From the NCBI GenBank assembly GCA_032716605.1, contig CM064502.1:32184910-32248909 (forward strand): a stretch of DNA of 64,000 bases. Reading direction: 5' to 3'. Origin of the DNA: Paralithodes platypus. Its lineage: Eukaryota > Arthropoda > Malacostraca > Decapoda > Lithodidae. Under the pieces are notes generated by a model that saw nothing but the letters and a program-made list of their open reading frames with translations, did no database searches and had not been told where the DNA came from. The position numbers and the translations under genes are program-made. Positions 21,165 to 31,215 of this stretch are shown in pieces; the first letter of the stretch is position 1; each line of letters begins with the position of its first letter.

Positions 21165-23731
21165 TATCACCTTACGAGCGGCTGGTGGAGTATATTTCAC
21201 TGTGCCGCCCAGCGGGGTTTTTTTTTAAACCCTAAATGGGGTTGTTCCGTGCTCTTTTTCATGCATAAACAAGACCCAGAGCGTAATACAAGTATGTATC
21301 CTGAAAGTGCGTAAATTGAGCTTTCCAATGACACCCGAACCATCCTTTTACGATCACTGGTTGTCTTTCAACGATCGTAAAACACGAGTGCAAAAACCCT
21401 AAAATACGGTAATTTCCTTATAGAATTCCCTGTGTGGCGAGCGGTCTTGAGGTAATTTATGCTCCTAATCACCGCTCCGCTCTCTCTCAGAGCACATTAC
21501 GTCCTCAAAATTGCACTCTACAAGAAATTTCCTTTGCATTTATAGCGTATTATTTGCAGGCGTTCGGTAAATTTCTTACGGTAATACAAACAACCAAAGA
21601 TTGAATATTTGTGCTTGGCATTATATGATTGTGGAGAACAGATGTAGGCCTACCGTATATATTATGTTTTCATATATTATATGATACATGTGTAACATTT
21701 TTATATTATCACTACCCTCTCTCTCTGTCTCACTCTCTTTGTTTGTACTCCTTTGTACTCTCTTTGTCTGATGTAGGCCAGGGCACGCCCCTAACTAATC
21801 TCTTCCCTCCCAGGGGAAATCACACCTAGCAGATGTTTTTGACCTCCCCTCTCTCTGTCTGTCTTCCTCTCTGGGTCTACCTATACTGCATGTGACATTG
21901 AAATTGCTTGAGAGTTTGATTGCAAGCATTTTATAGCGTATTATTTGCAGGCGTTCGGTAAATTTCTCACGATAACCAGGGTGTATGGTACATTTCTCAC
22001 GATAATACAAGCAACAACGAAGCTTGGCGAAGATTGTGGTCTACAATATACCTTTTTATAATTGCATGTGACCTTATTACAATTGCTTGAAAGTTTGATT
22101 GCAAGCATTTTATAGCGTATTATTTTCAGGCGTTCAATACATTTGATAAATATATCAAAATAAGTCCTGTGGGACTATGAAATAGCTATTATTGGACAAG
22201 GACAATATTTTGTTCATCCCTCCACTGGAACATCAACAACAATGTCAACAACGTATCGCCGTCGGCAATCGTAAGATTCAGAGTCGTAAAGATTCCAGGA
22301 CGAGCTCAATAGAAAATGAATGAATGAAATGAATGAGTGTGCAGTACTGCCAATACGTATAGCGACTTCCGCTAGATCTAGAGACCTTTACTACGATCTA
22401 GCAGCAATGACTTACACTAGCGGTTTTGTTTTGAAATTTCAGAACAATTTCGAAGTGATATTATATGGATTTTGCCAATTCATATTTCTAGTGGTATTTA
22501 TCATGTCTTACATCTAACAATATATGCTAGCGGATTTAATTTCAATTGGTAACCCTCCCGCTCTAGTCGGCTCCAAGAAAATCGATAATGGTGGCACTTT
22601 AGTAAACAGGTGATAAACAAAACCGCATGCGGATCGGTTTGGTGTATCGGTATTATGGTAAGTTGGCTACCTACTATTGTTTATACGATATAGTAAGTAA
22701 TGATAAGTAAATTATTATATTTTATATAAAACAAAAACTAAATTCCTGCAAAGCAAGCGAAACAGAGAGAGAGAGAGAGAGAGAATGCAGAAACTGAACT
22801 GAAGAAAGAGTGAAAAAGATATAATAATACAGAAATATTACAAGCAAATAAATGAAATGGAGGGATTAGTTACAGAAAATAATAATGAGAAATACATAAT
22901 ACGGATGAGGAAGAGGGAAAGCGAGCGAGCCAGAGAGAGAGAGAGAGAGAGAGAGACAGGAAGAGTGAGAGAGATTAGAGAAAATAGAGAGATTGCAAGC
23001 ATTTTATAGCGTATTATTTGCAGGCGTTCAGTAAATTTCTTACGGTAATACAAACAATGAAAGATTGAATATTTGTGCTTGGCATTATATGATTGTGGGG
23101 AACAGATGTAGGCCTACCGTATATATTATTTGTTCATATATATATGATACATATGTAACATTGTTATATTATCACGACACTCTCTCTCTCTCTTGTCTCT
23201 TCCTCTCTGGGTCGGTTACCTATAGCCTACATTTATAATTGCATGTGACCTTGAAATTGCTTGAGAGTTTGATTGCAAGCATTTTATAGCGTATTATTTG
23301 CAGGCGTTCAGTAAATTTCTTCCGGTAATACAAACAACCAAACAACGAAAGATTGAATATTTGTGCTGCACATCCCTCATACGAAATACCATTCCCACCG
23401 TATAGAGAGAATACAGAAACTGAACTGAAGACAGAGTGAAAAAGATATAATAATACAGAAATATTACAAGCAAATAAATGAAATAGAGGGATTAGTTACA
23501 GAAAATAATAATGAAAAATACATAATACGGATGAGGAAGAGAGAAAGGGAGCACAAGAGAGGGAAAGCGAGCGAGCCAGAGAGACAGACAGACAGGAGGA
23601 GTGAGAGAGATTAGAGAAAATAATAATGAGAATTACATATACGGATGAGGAAGAGAGAGAGAGACAGAGCGCGCGAGAGAAGGAAAGCGAGCAAGCCAGA
23701 GAGAGAGAGAAAGAGAAACAGACAGACAGAC

Positions 23732-23766
<35 letters not shown>

Positions 23767-23900
23767 CAGAAATAAGGAGAAATAAGATAAAAATAAGACC
23801 GATTACCGAAGGAATACTAGACGCGTTAGAGGCCGAAGTCAGGCCAAAGCGAACGCAACCGAACGCGCCTGGGAAATAGACCAAAAAGTACCTTCTCTTC
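21165..23900. repeat. Internal repeats and simple sequence in the 3.5-kb element
   Basis: A unit with GCAAGCATTTTATAGCGT and TTGCAGGCGTTC recurs near 21530, 21925, 22105, 22990 and 23275, often followed by AAATTTCT and AATACAA. Two further long blocks, near 22780-22950 and 23400-23620, repeat each other (ATACAGAAATATTACAAGC). Several (GA)n tracts lie between 22770 and 23760. No gene is supported. Confidence 0.7.
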
Positions 23901-24177
23901 CTCACCTCTTCCCACCCTCCACACTCATTCATAACATCCATTCATAGACTTATATGGGGAGACGAAGAGTTGCTCTTTCCAAAAATGATCGTTTCGTTCG
24001 CATTGGAGCCATAGTAACGGCGCTAGGGCGAGTGAAATTGAGCGAATATTTCGGGATTATGCCCGCTGAGCGGTACAGTGTAAAATACCTGACCACCCGC
24101 TAAATAAGGGTTAAAGCCTGGAAATTGCTGTAACTTGCCAAAACATTCCAGAACGTCACCCGCAGCGAAAGGGTTAA

Positions 24178-24301
24178 ACACAACTTACACCCATACTTCT
24201 GCTTGGTATCGGGTTTCTGATACACCGCATATGCTGCTGTGGCGGTCGCCCCAAACTGTTCTAGTGGATTATGTCTGCTTTCTAGATTGCACACTTCAGT
24301 C
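24178..24301 (-). pseudogene. BEL-1 gag fragment before zinc knuckle
   Basis: The piece reads VCNLESRHNPLEQFGATATA and ends at KYGCKLC, the first cysteine pair of the zinc knuckle, directly at the TTAA insertion site at 24174. Upstream it joins in register to 24790 across the MITE at 24302. Confidence 0.75.
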
Positions 24302-24789
24302 TTAACCCTTAATTAGCGGCGAGCAACATAAGTCGAGTTAAAAAAAGCTGGACTATGTGGCGGCGCTCGACATAGGTCGAGTGGCAATTTCAGCACGTAA
24401 TGTGGCTGAGAGAGAGAGACAAGTGGTGGCAGGAGACTAGCGAGCGTATGACTGCTCCAGACCACCGCGGCGAACCTACTGACACAAATCTCAGCTCCCT
24501 CCTCCCTCTCTCACTCGCTACATACTCAATTATGTACCGAAAGTACCGAATTACCTGCTTTTTGCACTCGCGTTGCACGGTTATTGCAAGAAAACTATCC
24601 ATCATACAAGGATCGTTATGGTGTCATTCGAAAGCTCTGTTTATGCCCTTTCAGGGATAGGTACTTGTTTTACGTTCTGGGTCTTATTTAGGCATGAAAA
24701 TGATCACGTAAACAGCCCTATTTTGGCTAAAAACACCCCGCTGTGCGGTACATATAAATAAACCGCATAGGCCGCTCGTAAGGTGTTAA
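24302..24789 (+). mobile_element. TTAA-flanked MITE, family 1, inserted in BEL-1 gag
   Basis: The element is 488 bp, TTAA at 24302-24305 and 24786-24789. It begins TTAACCCTTAATTAGCGGCG and ends GGCCGCTCGTAAGGTGTTAA. It is nearly identical to 34054-34541, including the GAGAGAGAGACAAGTGGTGG block and the CATTCGAAAGCTCTGTTTAT block, so the family moved recently. Host gag is in register across it. Confidence 0.9.
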
Positions 24790-25170
24790 ACACACAAACA
24801 TATTCATCCACATCCAGCCAGTTGTCTTTTAATTCACGCTTAATCACCTCAGAGAGTGCACTAGGAAGTTTACTATGCAACAGTACTGCACACATTTCAC
24901 TTACTGTTACATACATAGAGCGCAATGACTCTAATGCACACTCAAATGACGCGGAAAAATCTTTCAGAGCACTGACCTCCTGGCTAGGATGCGGGAGATT
25001 ACACAGTTTCGCTATGTGAGCTGCTTTGATGCGATCCTTTTGACCATAACTGTTTTTTAGAATATTGACCAGTGGTTCATAACTTGCAGCGACCAAACTA
25101 AACCCACTAACAATTTGTAGAGCCTCACCACTTAGTTGTCCCTTTAGATATGTACATTTCTGAATGTCAG
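24790..25170 (-). pseudogene. BEL-1 gag middle region (DUF1759-like)
   Basis: Read leftward from 25170, the frame has YLKGQLSGEALQIVSGFSL, then YEPLVNILKNSYGQKDRI, AAHIAKLCNLPHPSQE and LRSMYVTVSEMCAVLLHSKL. These are the conserved helical segments of the BEL/Pao gag family DUF1759. It lies between two TTAA elements, both of which leave its frame in register with neighbours. Confidence 0.85.
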
Positions 25171-25843
25171 TTAACCCGTTGAGACCCAGCGTCGCACGTG
25201 TTGCGTCGGCAGTCTTTGATCACCAACTCCCAGCGACGCATCACGTGCGTCCGACATATAAAAAACACTTACGTGGCTCGTAAGGTAGGAAATGGCGGGA
25301 GAATAGGAGGGGGAGGTACCGTAGTGTGTGTGGGAGCCGGGCCAGTAGGTGTGAGCGGGCCGAGACAGCCGCGCGGCTGGTGGTGGTGGGCTTAGTGGGG
25401 ATAGTTTACACCCCTAGTTCACCGCCACTTTGAACCTTCATTACTCCGGTCGTATGGGAGCTAGAGGCTTCAGATTTATGTGAGATACTCCTTAGGATGT
25501 ATGCCGTACAATGCCATACTCAGTTTTTACCCTAGTGCTCCCGGGCGGGTGGTCATGCGGGGGAGACGAACTATTGAAACCCCCCCCCCCCCCCGCCCCC
25601 CAAATGACCGAAATGATGTTTTTTTTATTTTTGTCTTCATTTCTCACCATTCTCTTACATTTTGGCTCAACAAATTTTTTTGAGGCTCCCCCCCCCAAAA
25701 AAAAATGTCAGAGGTGATTTTCTTTTTTTTTTTTTTCATTTCTCATCCTTGTCTTCCATTTTAGCAAACAAAAAATATAAGTGAAAATGGCTTGGGACTT
25801 GGGTGAACAAAATATTATAACTAGCCGGGGCTCAACGGGTTAA
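25171..25843 (-). mobile_element. TTAA-flanked MITE, family 2, inserted in BEL-1 gag
   Basis: The element is 673 bp, with TTAA at 25171-25174 and 25840-25843. It opens TTAACCCGTTGAGACCCAGC and closes as the reverse complement of TTAACCCGTTGAGCCCCGGC. It is the more complete copy of the element at 4351-5019, inverted relative to it. The middle has C runs (25578-25602) and T runs. Its insert length less one TTAA is 669 bp, a multiple of three, so the BEL-1 gag frame is in register. Confidence 0.9.
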
Positions 25844-26284
25844 GTCCGATTGGGAGTGAACACTACAATCAAAGAGCTCCCCGAAACCCACCCACTGTGT
25901 TGGATCCCCATCAAAAACTGGCAACTTCAGGGAGGGTAGCTTAATACCCGTCTGTTTCCTACTTGCTGCGCTATCATGAGATCTACCAGTAGTGTTTGTC
26001 TGGAGAGCACTATCCAACTCAGCTAACTGACTGTTTACTTGATTAACATACTGCATATTTTTCACCATCTCCTCTTCTAACTGATCATCTGAATATAAGC
26101 TATACAACTCTACGTTATACGACTCGATATCAGCTAGGGCCTTTTCTACAGTGATTTTCACACCCCTTACATCATGCAGTGTAGCAGCATGTTCTATAAA
26201 ATCAGACAGATTAGAGGTAAGCTTAGTAATCCCTCCCTTCTTGGCGGCCCTGAACCGCCGCAATGACTTTATTTTCTCCTCCAT
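25844..26284 (-). pseudogene. BEL-1 gag N-terminal region
   Basis: The frame opens at ATG 26284 (MEEKIKSLRRFRAAKKGGIT), with TLHDVRGVKITVEKALADIE and a coiled-coil-like helix to about residue 90, then KLPSLKLPVFDGDPTQWVGF, the conserved start of the capsid-like DUF1759 domain (about residues 118-137). It is the natural start: no frame extends upstream, and the leader and 5' LTR follow. The MITE at 25171 cuts it after SQSDLT. Confidence 0.88.
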
Positions 26285-27098
26285 TCTTAAAAAATGTACG
26301 GTAACTAAAGCTTAAGGAACAACAATACTACTCGTCACTGTAGGCTAACTTATTCTAATCTATTCTAAGCCTAGGCTAACCTACTTACATTGATGATAAC
26401 AGCAACCAAGCAAATTGAAGCATGCAGATCGCGTGCCCCCTGTGAGTTTACAAATGATCAAAGAAAAGGAAATTTACATATATCATATTACTCTACTTTA
26501 CAATATTTTACTTAACTAGGCTATATTAAATTTTAACAAATTACAAAGTTAATACTTGAAAAAGAAAGGAAACGAAAGAGAAAGAAGGATCAAGACTCTT
26601 CTGAAGGAGGAACAGCCGCAGCCGTCATCGTAGTCTTGAGATCTAGCCTATTGCGTCGACTGCTCCTCCTCGGCCCTGTCCTTCTCCTCAAAGAAGGCAC
26701 GCACTCTGTCCAGTATCCTATCTAACACCTTCCGGCTCCCTGGCGCATCTAATCCAGGCTGAGGTCTGCCTGACAGTGTCCACCCTTGCCCCTGGTCTAT
26801 AGAACTGCTTTAAAAAAAAGCAGGGCACTGCACTGGACGGTCCAGCGGAAAATCCCGGACATACGAATGGCCGAACAGGGCCACCTTTCTCAAGGGCACA
26901 GGGTAACCACCGGACGATGGCTCAAACTCTTGGCCGACGCCCCCCCATGCCCTTGCAGCTTCCCCCGGTGCGCCCCTCAACATTTGTCCATTGGATCGCC
27001 CAGCTCTACACAAAGGCAGACAAGTCAGGCCAAATACCCCCCCCAATTCTTATCAATATATAACAGATGGCCCAGTATCCTGGTCACGGCACCAATTA
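26285..27098 (-). mobile_element. BEL-1 leader with primer-binding-like site
   Basis: This untranslated stretch separates the 5' LTR from gag. On the minus strand it begins AATTGGTGCCGTGACCAGG just after the LTR; TGGTGCCGTGACC (about 27082-27094) is the probable primer-binding site. No convincing coding frame was found in it. Confidence 0.55.
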
Positions 27099-27639
27099 TA
27101 TCCTGTTTATTATTCCTAGGGGGTAAAGGAGAAACGGATATAAATTAAACTAAACCTGGAAAGATGAATTGGCCTAGGCTATATAAATGTTACCGGGTCG
27201 GCGGTTGACTTACATGTTAAAATGTATATGTAGGTTATCTGTGGTAGTCAAAGTAATATCTATGAAGTACTTCTAGTATTAAAGGAACTTAGCTGTGATG
27301 CAAAGAGTGTAGATTAGGTGATGGACATGTTGGTAGGTGAATATCAGGGAAGTTCTGGTGTTATGTGGCAGCAGCTGGCGGTCTGTAGTTAGCTCGGTGA
27401 AGTCTGTGTGAAGTGTGTCTGAGATTCCCTTCTGTCGTCACAATATAATATATATTTAAGGAATTTATATCGTCCCCCGTGATTAAATAATAAGGGAAAA
27501 TAAACTAAGATATAATTGGTGCAACCACAGTAATATTTATCCACAAAGACAAATAAAGTAATGCGTATAAACAAAAAGGAACCAGCTGTCGTGAACCCGG
27601 GAAATTCAAACTACGGTATCTATACCAGGATTCACGACA
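27099..27639 (-). repeat. BEL-1 5' LTR
   Basis: This 541-bp sequence matches 8084-8627. On the minus strand it begins TGTCGTGAATCCTGG and ends CAGGATA. It abuts the target copy GTTCA at 27640-27644. Differences from the 3' LTR include small indels near 27135, 27250 and 27410. Confidence 0.9.
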
Positions 27640-28505
27640 GTTCACCTCAAGAATCGCCTGAGACAAATCCAGTACGTTCAAGATCTTCAACCAGATGAAA
27701 CCCCAAAAGCCAGCCCCCACTGTATTGGCAATCTAGTCATGGTCGCACACTTACCAGTTCCCTCCGAACTAAAACCCAGATTTAAAGGCCCGTTTGAAAT
27801 TTTAGCTGTACTAAACTGTTACCAGGTTACCTACCGTCAACTATTTTGGTGAGTCACGCACGTATATTAACAGGCATGTACGTAGATTTCAGCCTATTAA
27901 TGAGAACAATGTGATGCTTGCTGATCCCAATCAGAATTACATTTTGCCTGCAACTAATAATCACAATTTAGGATCCACAGAACCCACCACCCCTGAGCTT
28001 CCTCTACCTGTCACCCCTTCACGCCGCCAAAGGCTTCCTCTTGATGTAAACATTCTACCTCATACTCCCACACCTGTACCTCCAGCACGCCCACACCCTC
28101 TGGTGTATACACATGTGCCAGCCTTGCATACACGCACTGTTTCTGCCCCTCCCACCCTTCACCTCTCAAACTTGTCAACCCTCTATAGCTGTCCAAGCTT
28201 CTCCACCTGTTAGTTTACCTACTTATTCAGAACCTTCAAATACTCAACCTACAACTCCAGTCATTGATAACATTCCTACTCTAACTCCCACACCTGCACC
28301 CTCCATTACTCAACCTAGCTCATCACTTCTCCGCACGTTACCTGTCCCTTTGGTGTCACGCCTGACACAGCCCCAATCTTACACTTCCAAACTCAAGTCT
28401 CCAGCTCCTTCTGTATCTCGTCATTTCCCTCAACCTGTTGCACGCCCTTTACCTCTCGTTCCCAGACATAGTCCCATACCTTCGACTAACACACATTATT
28501 CTCCC
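27640..28505 (+). pseudogene. Gypsy-1 integrase C-terminus and proline-rich tail
   Basis: From GTTCA the frame resumes with HLKNRLRQIQYVQDLQ, VMVAHLPVPSELKPRFKGP and FEILAVLNCYQVTYRQ, the C-terminal beta domain of Gypsy integrases. A one-base slip near 27845 leads to TGA 27850-27852; the other frame continues with TYINRHVRRFQPINENN, which fits the end of that domain. From about 27911 to 28500 the protein is rich in P, T and S (many TPxP and PSxT stretches), with another slip near 28190. This tail is not a recognised envelope. It stops at the TTAA insert at 28506. Confidence 0.75.
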
Positions 28506-28879
28506 TTAACCCTTTACGAGCGGCCTATGCGGTTTATTTATATGTACCGCCCAGCGGGGTGTTTTTAGCCAAAATAGGGCTGTTTACGTGATCATTTTCA
28601 TGCCTAAATAAGACCCAGAACGTAAAACAAGTATCTATCCCTGAAAGGGCATAAACAGAGCTTTCGAATGACACCATAACGATCCTTTTATGATGGCTAG
28701 TTTTCTTGCAATAACCGTGCAACGCGAGTGCAAAAAGCATGTAATTAGCCACTTTCCCGATACAATTCCGTATATAGCGAGTGAGAGAGGTAGGAGGGAG
28801 GTGAGATTCGTGTCAGTAGGTTCGCCGCGGTGGTCTGGAGCAGTCATACACTCGCTACTCTCCTGCCACCACTTGTCTC
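28506..28879 (-). mobile_element. TTAA MITE, family 1, truncated
   Basis: TTAA 28506-28509 opens with TTAACCCTTTACGAGCGGCC, the family 1 right terminus in reverse. Homology to 24302-24789 runs as far as CCACCACTTGTCTC at 28879 and then stops; the left terminus and second TTAA are missing. A (TA)n tract follows 30 bp later. Confidence 0.85.
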
Positions 28880-28906
28880 GTGTATCGTTGGTTTGGGGCC
28901 CGTCAT

Positions 28907-28908
<2 letters not shown>

Positions 28909-28953
<45 letters not shown>
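28909..28953. repeat. (TA)n microsatellite
   Basis: About 22 TA units. It is followed by an ATCATAGAGTACAGTAGATC module that recurs beside the (AT)n tract at 37256. Confidence 0.95.
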
Positions 28954-28956
<3 letters not shown>

Positions 28957-29007
28957 CATAGAGTACAGTAGATCGGGACTGGACAAGAAAATGGAACTTT
29001 GCAGTAA

Positions 29008-29123
29008 GGGACCAAAAATCGGTGAACGAACCCCCAAGTTCCAACCTCGAAACCACGAAAATGTAATATTTTCGCGGTTTAGAGGTTCGAACTTGGGTTT
29101 TCGTTCTCCGATTTTGGGTCCTT
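29008..29123. mobile_element. 116-bp foldback element with candidate TAA duplication
   Basis: The two arms (about 29008-29064 and 29067-29123) are inverted with roughly 85 to 90 per cent identity by eye: GGGACCAAAAATCGG against CCGATTTTGGGTCC, and GAACTTGGGT, GAGGTTCGAAC inside. TAA lies at 29005-29007 and 29124-29126. The related module near 37205-37255 lacks this insert and reads straight through at the equivalent site, which supports a mobile origin. Such full-length foldbacks with TWA duplications are often Harbinger-derived (inference). Confidence 0.65.
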
Positions 29124-29142
29124 TAAGCATGCGTCACACCTA

Positions 29143-30978
29143 GCCGATTTGAGGCCAAGACTGTCCACGACCTAAGGGTCCTGGACAGTCTGGGTCTACG
29201 TCGCCGCGCATCATGGGCCGTCGCCAACTTAACAAAGAGGTCGGGATGGGTCTTCACATACCCCCTCAAAAGTTCAACATGTCGAACTTTCAAAATCCAG
29301 TCGGCGTGGAGTGAGATCAAAAAATGGGGACGTGAAGGGGACGGGAGGCTGATGGCGTGTCACGGTGCTGGACGGCGCTTGACGGCGCTTGACGGGAAAA
29401 GGTAGGTGTCAGTGCGGCGTCACACGGCGGCACACGGCACCAGAAATGAGGTCTGTGTTAGGCGGCATCACCATAACAACCTGCGGGGATCAGCGGCGGC
29501 TTGTGGCGACCCAACGATACCCTGACGGTCCTGGATTTTTAATCCGGAGGGGGGTCGCCGTCAAACGGCGACGATGGTTGGCGGCCATCGCCTCCAAACG
29601 GCGTAAAAACATACCGGGGTCCCCGGTATGCGCAGCCATGTGTGGACCCCCTCCTGTAACGCGGCGATGTGGCAACGTCGCACGTGGCACCACCGCAGAC
29701 CGTGTGACGTGGCCGCCAACCCCTATAAAAACAACGTGCCGCCATGCATCGCCCTATGTTTCCCACTCACCACCAACACGAACGCGCGCGCCAACCCAGT
29801 CTCCTGATTTACATCGCTGATGCCCGAACATCGACGACAAGAAGCAGTAGTCAGCGTCGACGAGTGCCCACAACACAACGGAGTGGAACCCCTTATAGTT
29901 GTACCACATGGAACCACCGTTGGCGGGACACCGCATTGCAATATGCTTGCCATCAAGTGCACCAATGGTGTGGTGGAAGTTCCATCGTTGGGAGAACTTG
30001 TTTGCCACTGCCCTCCATTCCTCCGGTGTCTTGGGGCTGGGCATCATCTCGTCCATATACTCAGCTATGAGTGCCTCACATGTCTCATACACAACGTTTG
30101 ATATGGTGTTGTGTGCTGAAGCTGTACATGAGGCTCATATAGCTGTCACCGGTTGCCAGGAACCGCAGTGTTATGGCTAGTCGGAGGCCAGATTCGAGTG
30201 CCTTCCGGTAAAACGTATCGTTCTTTTCAATGCGGTGCGCCACACGTCCTAGTACCTCCCGGAAGACTGCAACATCCATCCGCAGGTAGTTTCTGTAGGC
30301 TGGCCCATCCTCCTCGGCGAGTTCCTTCAGTAGCTGCTCATAAATACCAAAGGTTTTCCTACGGAGAAGCCAGTTCCGGACCCACACACGAGGGGTTCTA
30401 TTCTGCCTCCTTCTTTTCCTCAACAGCAGCTTGCAGATTGCTATATTTGTCAGTAGATGATCATTTTCCAGATTTAACTGAACCTGGAGTAAGCGTAGAT
30501 GCTGTGTCTGGTTCCTAGGGACTGTGGTGGACATGGTTGCGTGCAACCCTGACGGTGGCTGAAGGTTTACTGATGAGGCACACCCTTTGGTGTAGCTTTT
30601 ATATACCCCACCTTGAGTTCGCTCGCCGTCGTTCGGGGTCATGCGGGCCGGGGTCGCCGTCATTACTGAAGGGGTCGCCGTCCATCGGCACAGTAATGCA
30701 TATTGACGCCGCCCTACCTCCTATCGACGCCGTTCGTCGGGTCGTTGTCACCGCGGTACGCCGCAGATAAGCACTCCAGCGGCGACCTAGGTCTCACCTT
30801 CAGTCCTGCATGGGCACCGCTATACCCCGTCAGGTGGGCGTCACGCGCCGTCAGGCGGTGTGGCCATCCATACTGTGTCCCGTCCAAAACTCACCCCCCC
30901 AAATCCTTAAGCTCTCCGCCGAAGGTCGGCACTCCTGACCACGACTAAAGGTCGTGGTCAGTCGTGGCTCAAATCGGC
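29143..30978 (-). mobile_element. PIF/Harbinger transposon, deletion derivative
   Basis: The ends are inverted repeats of about 30 bp: GCCGATTTGAGGCCAAGAC at 29143 against GCCGATTTGAGCCACGAC read leftward from 30978, followed by CCACGACCT on both. The interior is GC-rich, unlike its neighbours, and has short tandem GACGGCGCTT units near 29375. It holds part of a Harbinger-type transposase (30663-29754). I could not define the 3-bp duplication with confidence. Confidence 0.75.
29754..30663 (-). pseudogene. Harbinger-type transposase (HARBI1-like), truncated
   Basis: Two frames overlap at 30085-30092. The first (30663-30085; likely start at the internal MSTTVPRNQTQ) has VWVRNWLLRRKTFGIYEQLL, YLRMDVAVFREVLGRVAHRI and LRLAITLRFLATGDSYMSL, the helical region ahead of the DDE core in HARBI1-like proteins. 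The second (30092-29754) has EEWRAVANKFSQRWNF, TIGALDGKHIAMRCP with the first catalytic aspartate, and YNYKGFHSVVLWALVDADY. The core then breaks off: the second aspartate motif and the final glutamate region are missing, replaced by unrelated arginine- and glycine-rich sequence. A one-base slip joins the halves. It cannot be an active transposase. Confidence 0.85.
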
Positions 30979-31215
30979 ATGGTGTACAAAGGAGTACAAA
31001 GGAGTACAAAGGAAATCAAGCAACAACAGATCTAGTGACCCTTCTAGGTTGCTTGTCCTCCAAAACACTGAGGATCAAGTGTCCAAACAGTGGTTTAGAG
31101 TGGGTAAGGGAACATTGGAAAGGGAATTACTGCCCTGGAACTAATGTCCGTGGCAGGATTAGGAAGTTAGTAGGGGACAGATGGGTTAGTAACTGAGGGG
31201 GGGGATAAAATAAAG
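30979..31215. other. Spacer with three GTACAAAGGA units
   Basis: Three tandem copies of a 10-bp unit (GTACAAAGGA) lie at about 30982-31012. The rest has no feature I can name, although 31018-31200 may be part of an older repeat. Confidence 0.4.

Larger units (their letters stand above)
20582..24114 (+). mobile_element. piggyBac-like element, 3.5 kb, probable parent of family 1 MITEs
   Basis: TTAA lies at 20582-20585 and 24111-24114. The ends are perfect inverted repeats for about 19 bp, TTAACCCTTATTTAGCGGG. Both the left end (GTCGGACTTAAGTCC twice) and right end (CCCGCTGAGCGGTAC) resemble those of the short family 1 MITEs at 24302, 34054, 41583 and 50189. It carries an N-terminal coding piece at 20890-21144. 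At about 21165-21440 there is an inverted partial copy of the family's right half. The rest is AT- and GA-rich repeat. I see no transposase catalytic core, so the copy is defective. Confidence 0.75.
20219..24177. mobile_element. TTAA-flanked MITE, family 4, split by a larger element
   Basis: TTAA lies at 20219-20222 and 24174-24177. The ends are TTAACCCTTTGGCTGCGG and, on the other strand, TTAACCCTTTCGCTGCGGG. Its own sequence is 20219-20581 and 24115-24177, about 430 bp; the rest is the element at 20582-24114. It carries no gene. It lies in the zinc knuckle of BEL-1 gag. Confidence 0.8.
8084..27639 (-). mobile_element. BEL/Pao retrotransposon BEL-1, with LTRs and nested inserts
   Basis: The element is bounded by the 5-bp duplication GTTCA (8079-8083 and 27640-27644). 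LTRs lie at 27099-27639 (5') and 8084-8627 (3'). Reading leftward: leader, gag (26284), protease, RT and RNase H (19303-17540), integrase (17270-16664 and 9348-8655). Inserts are Gypsy-2 (9354-16663), TTAA elements at 20219-24177, 24302-24789 and 25171-25843. Subtracting these leaves about 7.1 kb, a normal BEL/Pao size. The two LTRs differ at several per cent of sites by eye, more than those of Gypsy-2 inside it, which fits the nesting order. Several frameshifts make it inactive. Confidence 0.9.
1..28505 (+). mobile_element. Ty3/Gypsy retrotransposon Gypsy-1, interrupted and degraded
   Basis: The order is gag (2220), retropepsin (3134), linker (4158-4350 and 5020-5350), reverse transcriptase and RNase H (5376-6839), integrase (6843-7304, 7792-8083, 27640-27852) and a proline-rich tail (to about 28500). 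This is the standard Gypsy order. It is interrupted by a MITE at 4351-5019, a MITE at 7305-7791, BEL-1 at 8084-27639 and a MITE starting at 28506. Each of the three internal breaks resumes in frame once the insert and one duplication copy are discounted. The element also has its own lesions: a shift in an A-run near 5341, stops at 6837 and 7155, and a shift near 27845. It is certainly inactive and is the oldest layer of the nest. Confidence 0.85.

Noticed and set aside
26786..27148. Proline- and serine-rich frame near the BEL-1 leader
   Set aside because: It runs opposite to the element and into the LTR, with no recognisable domain. Leader sequence explains the region.
28113..28568. Proline-rich frame as an envelope or secreted gene
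   Set aside because: No signal peptide, cysteine pattern or membrane segment. It continues the low-complexity tail of Gypsy-1 pol, and its end runs into a MITE.
29389..30518. Several plus-strand frames of 90 to 143 residues
   Set aside because: Shadows in the GC-rich Harbinger element; the minus strand carries the transposase motifs.
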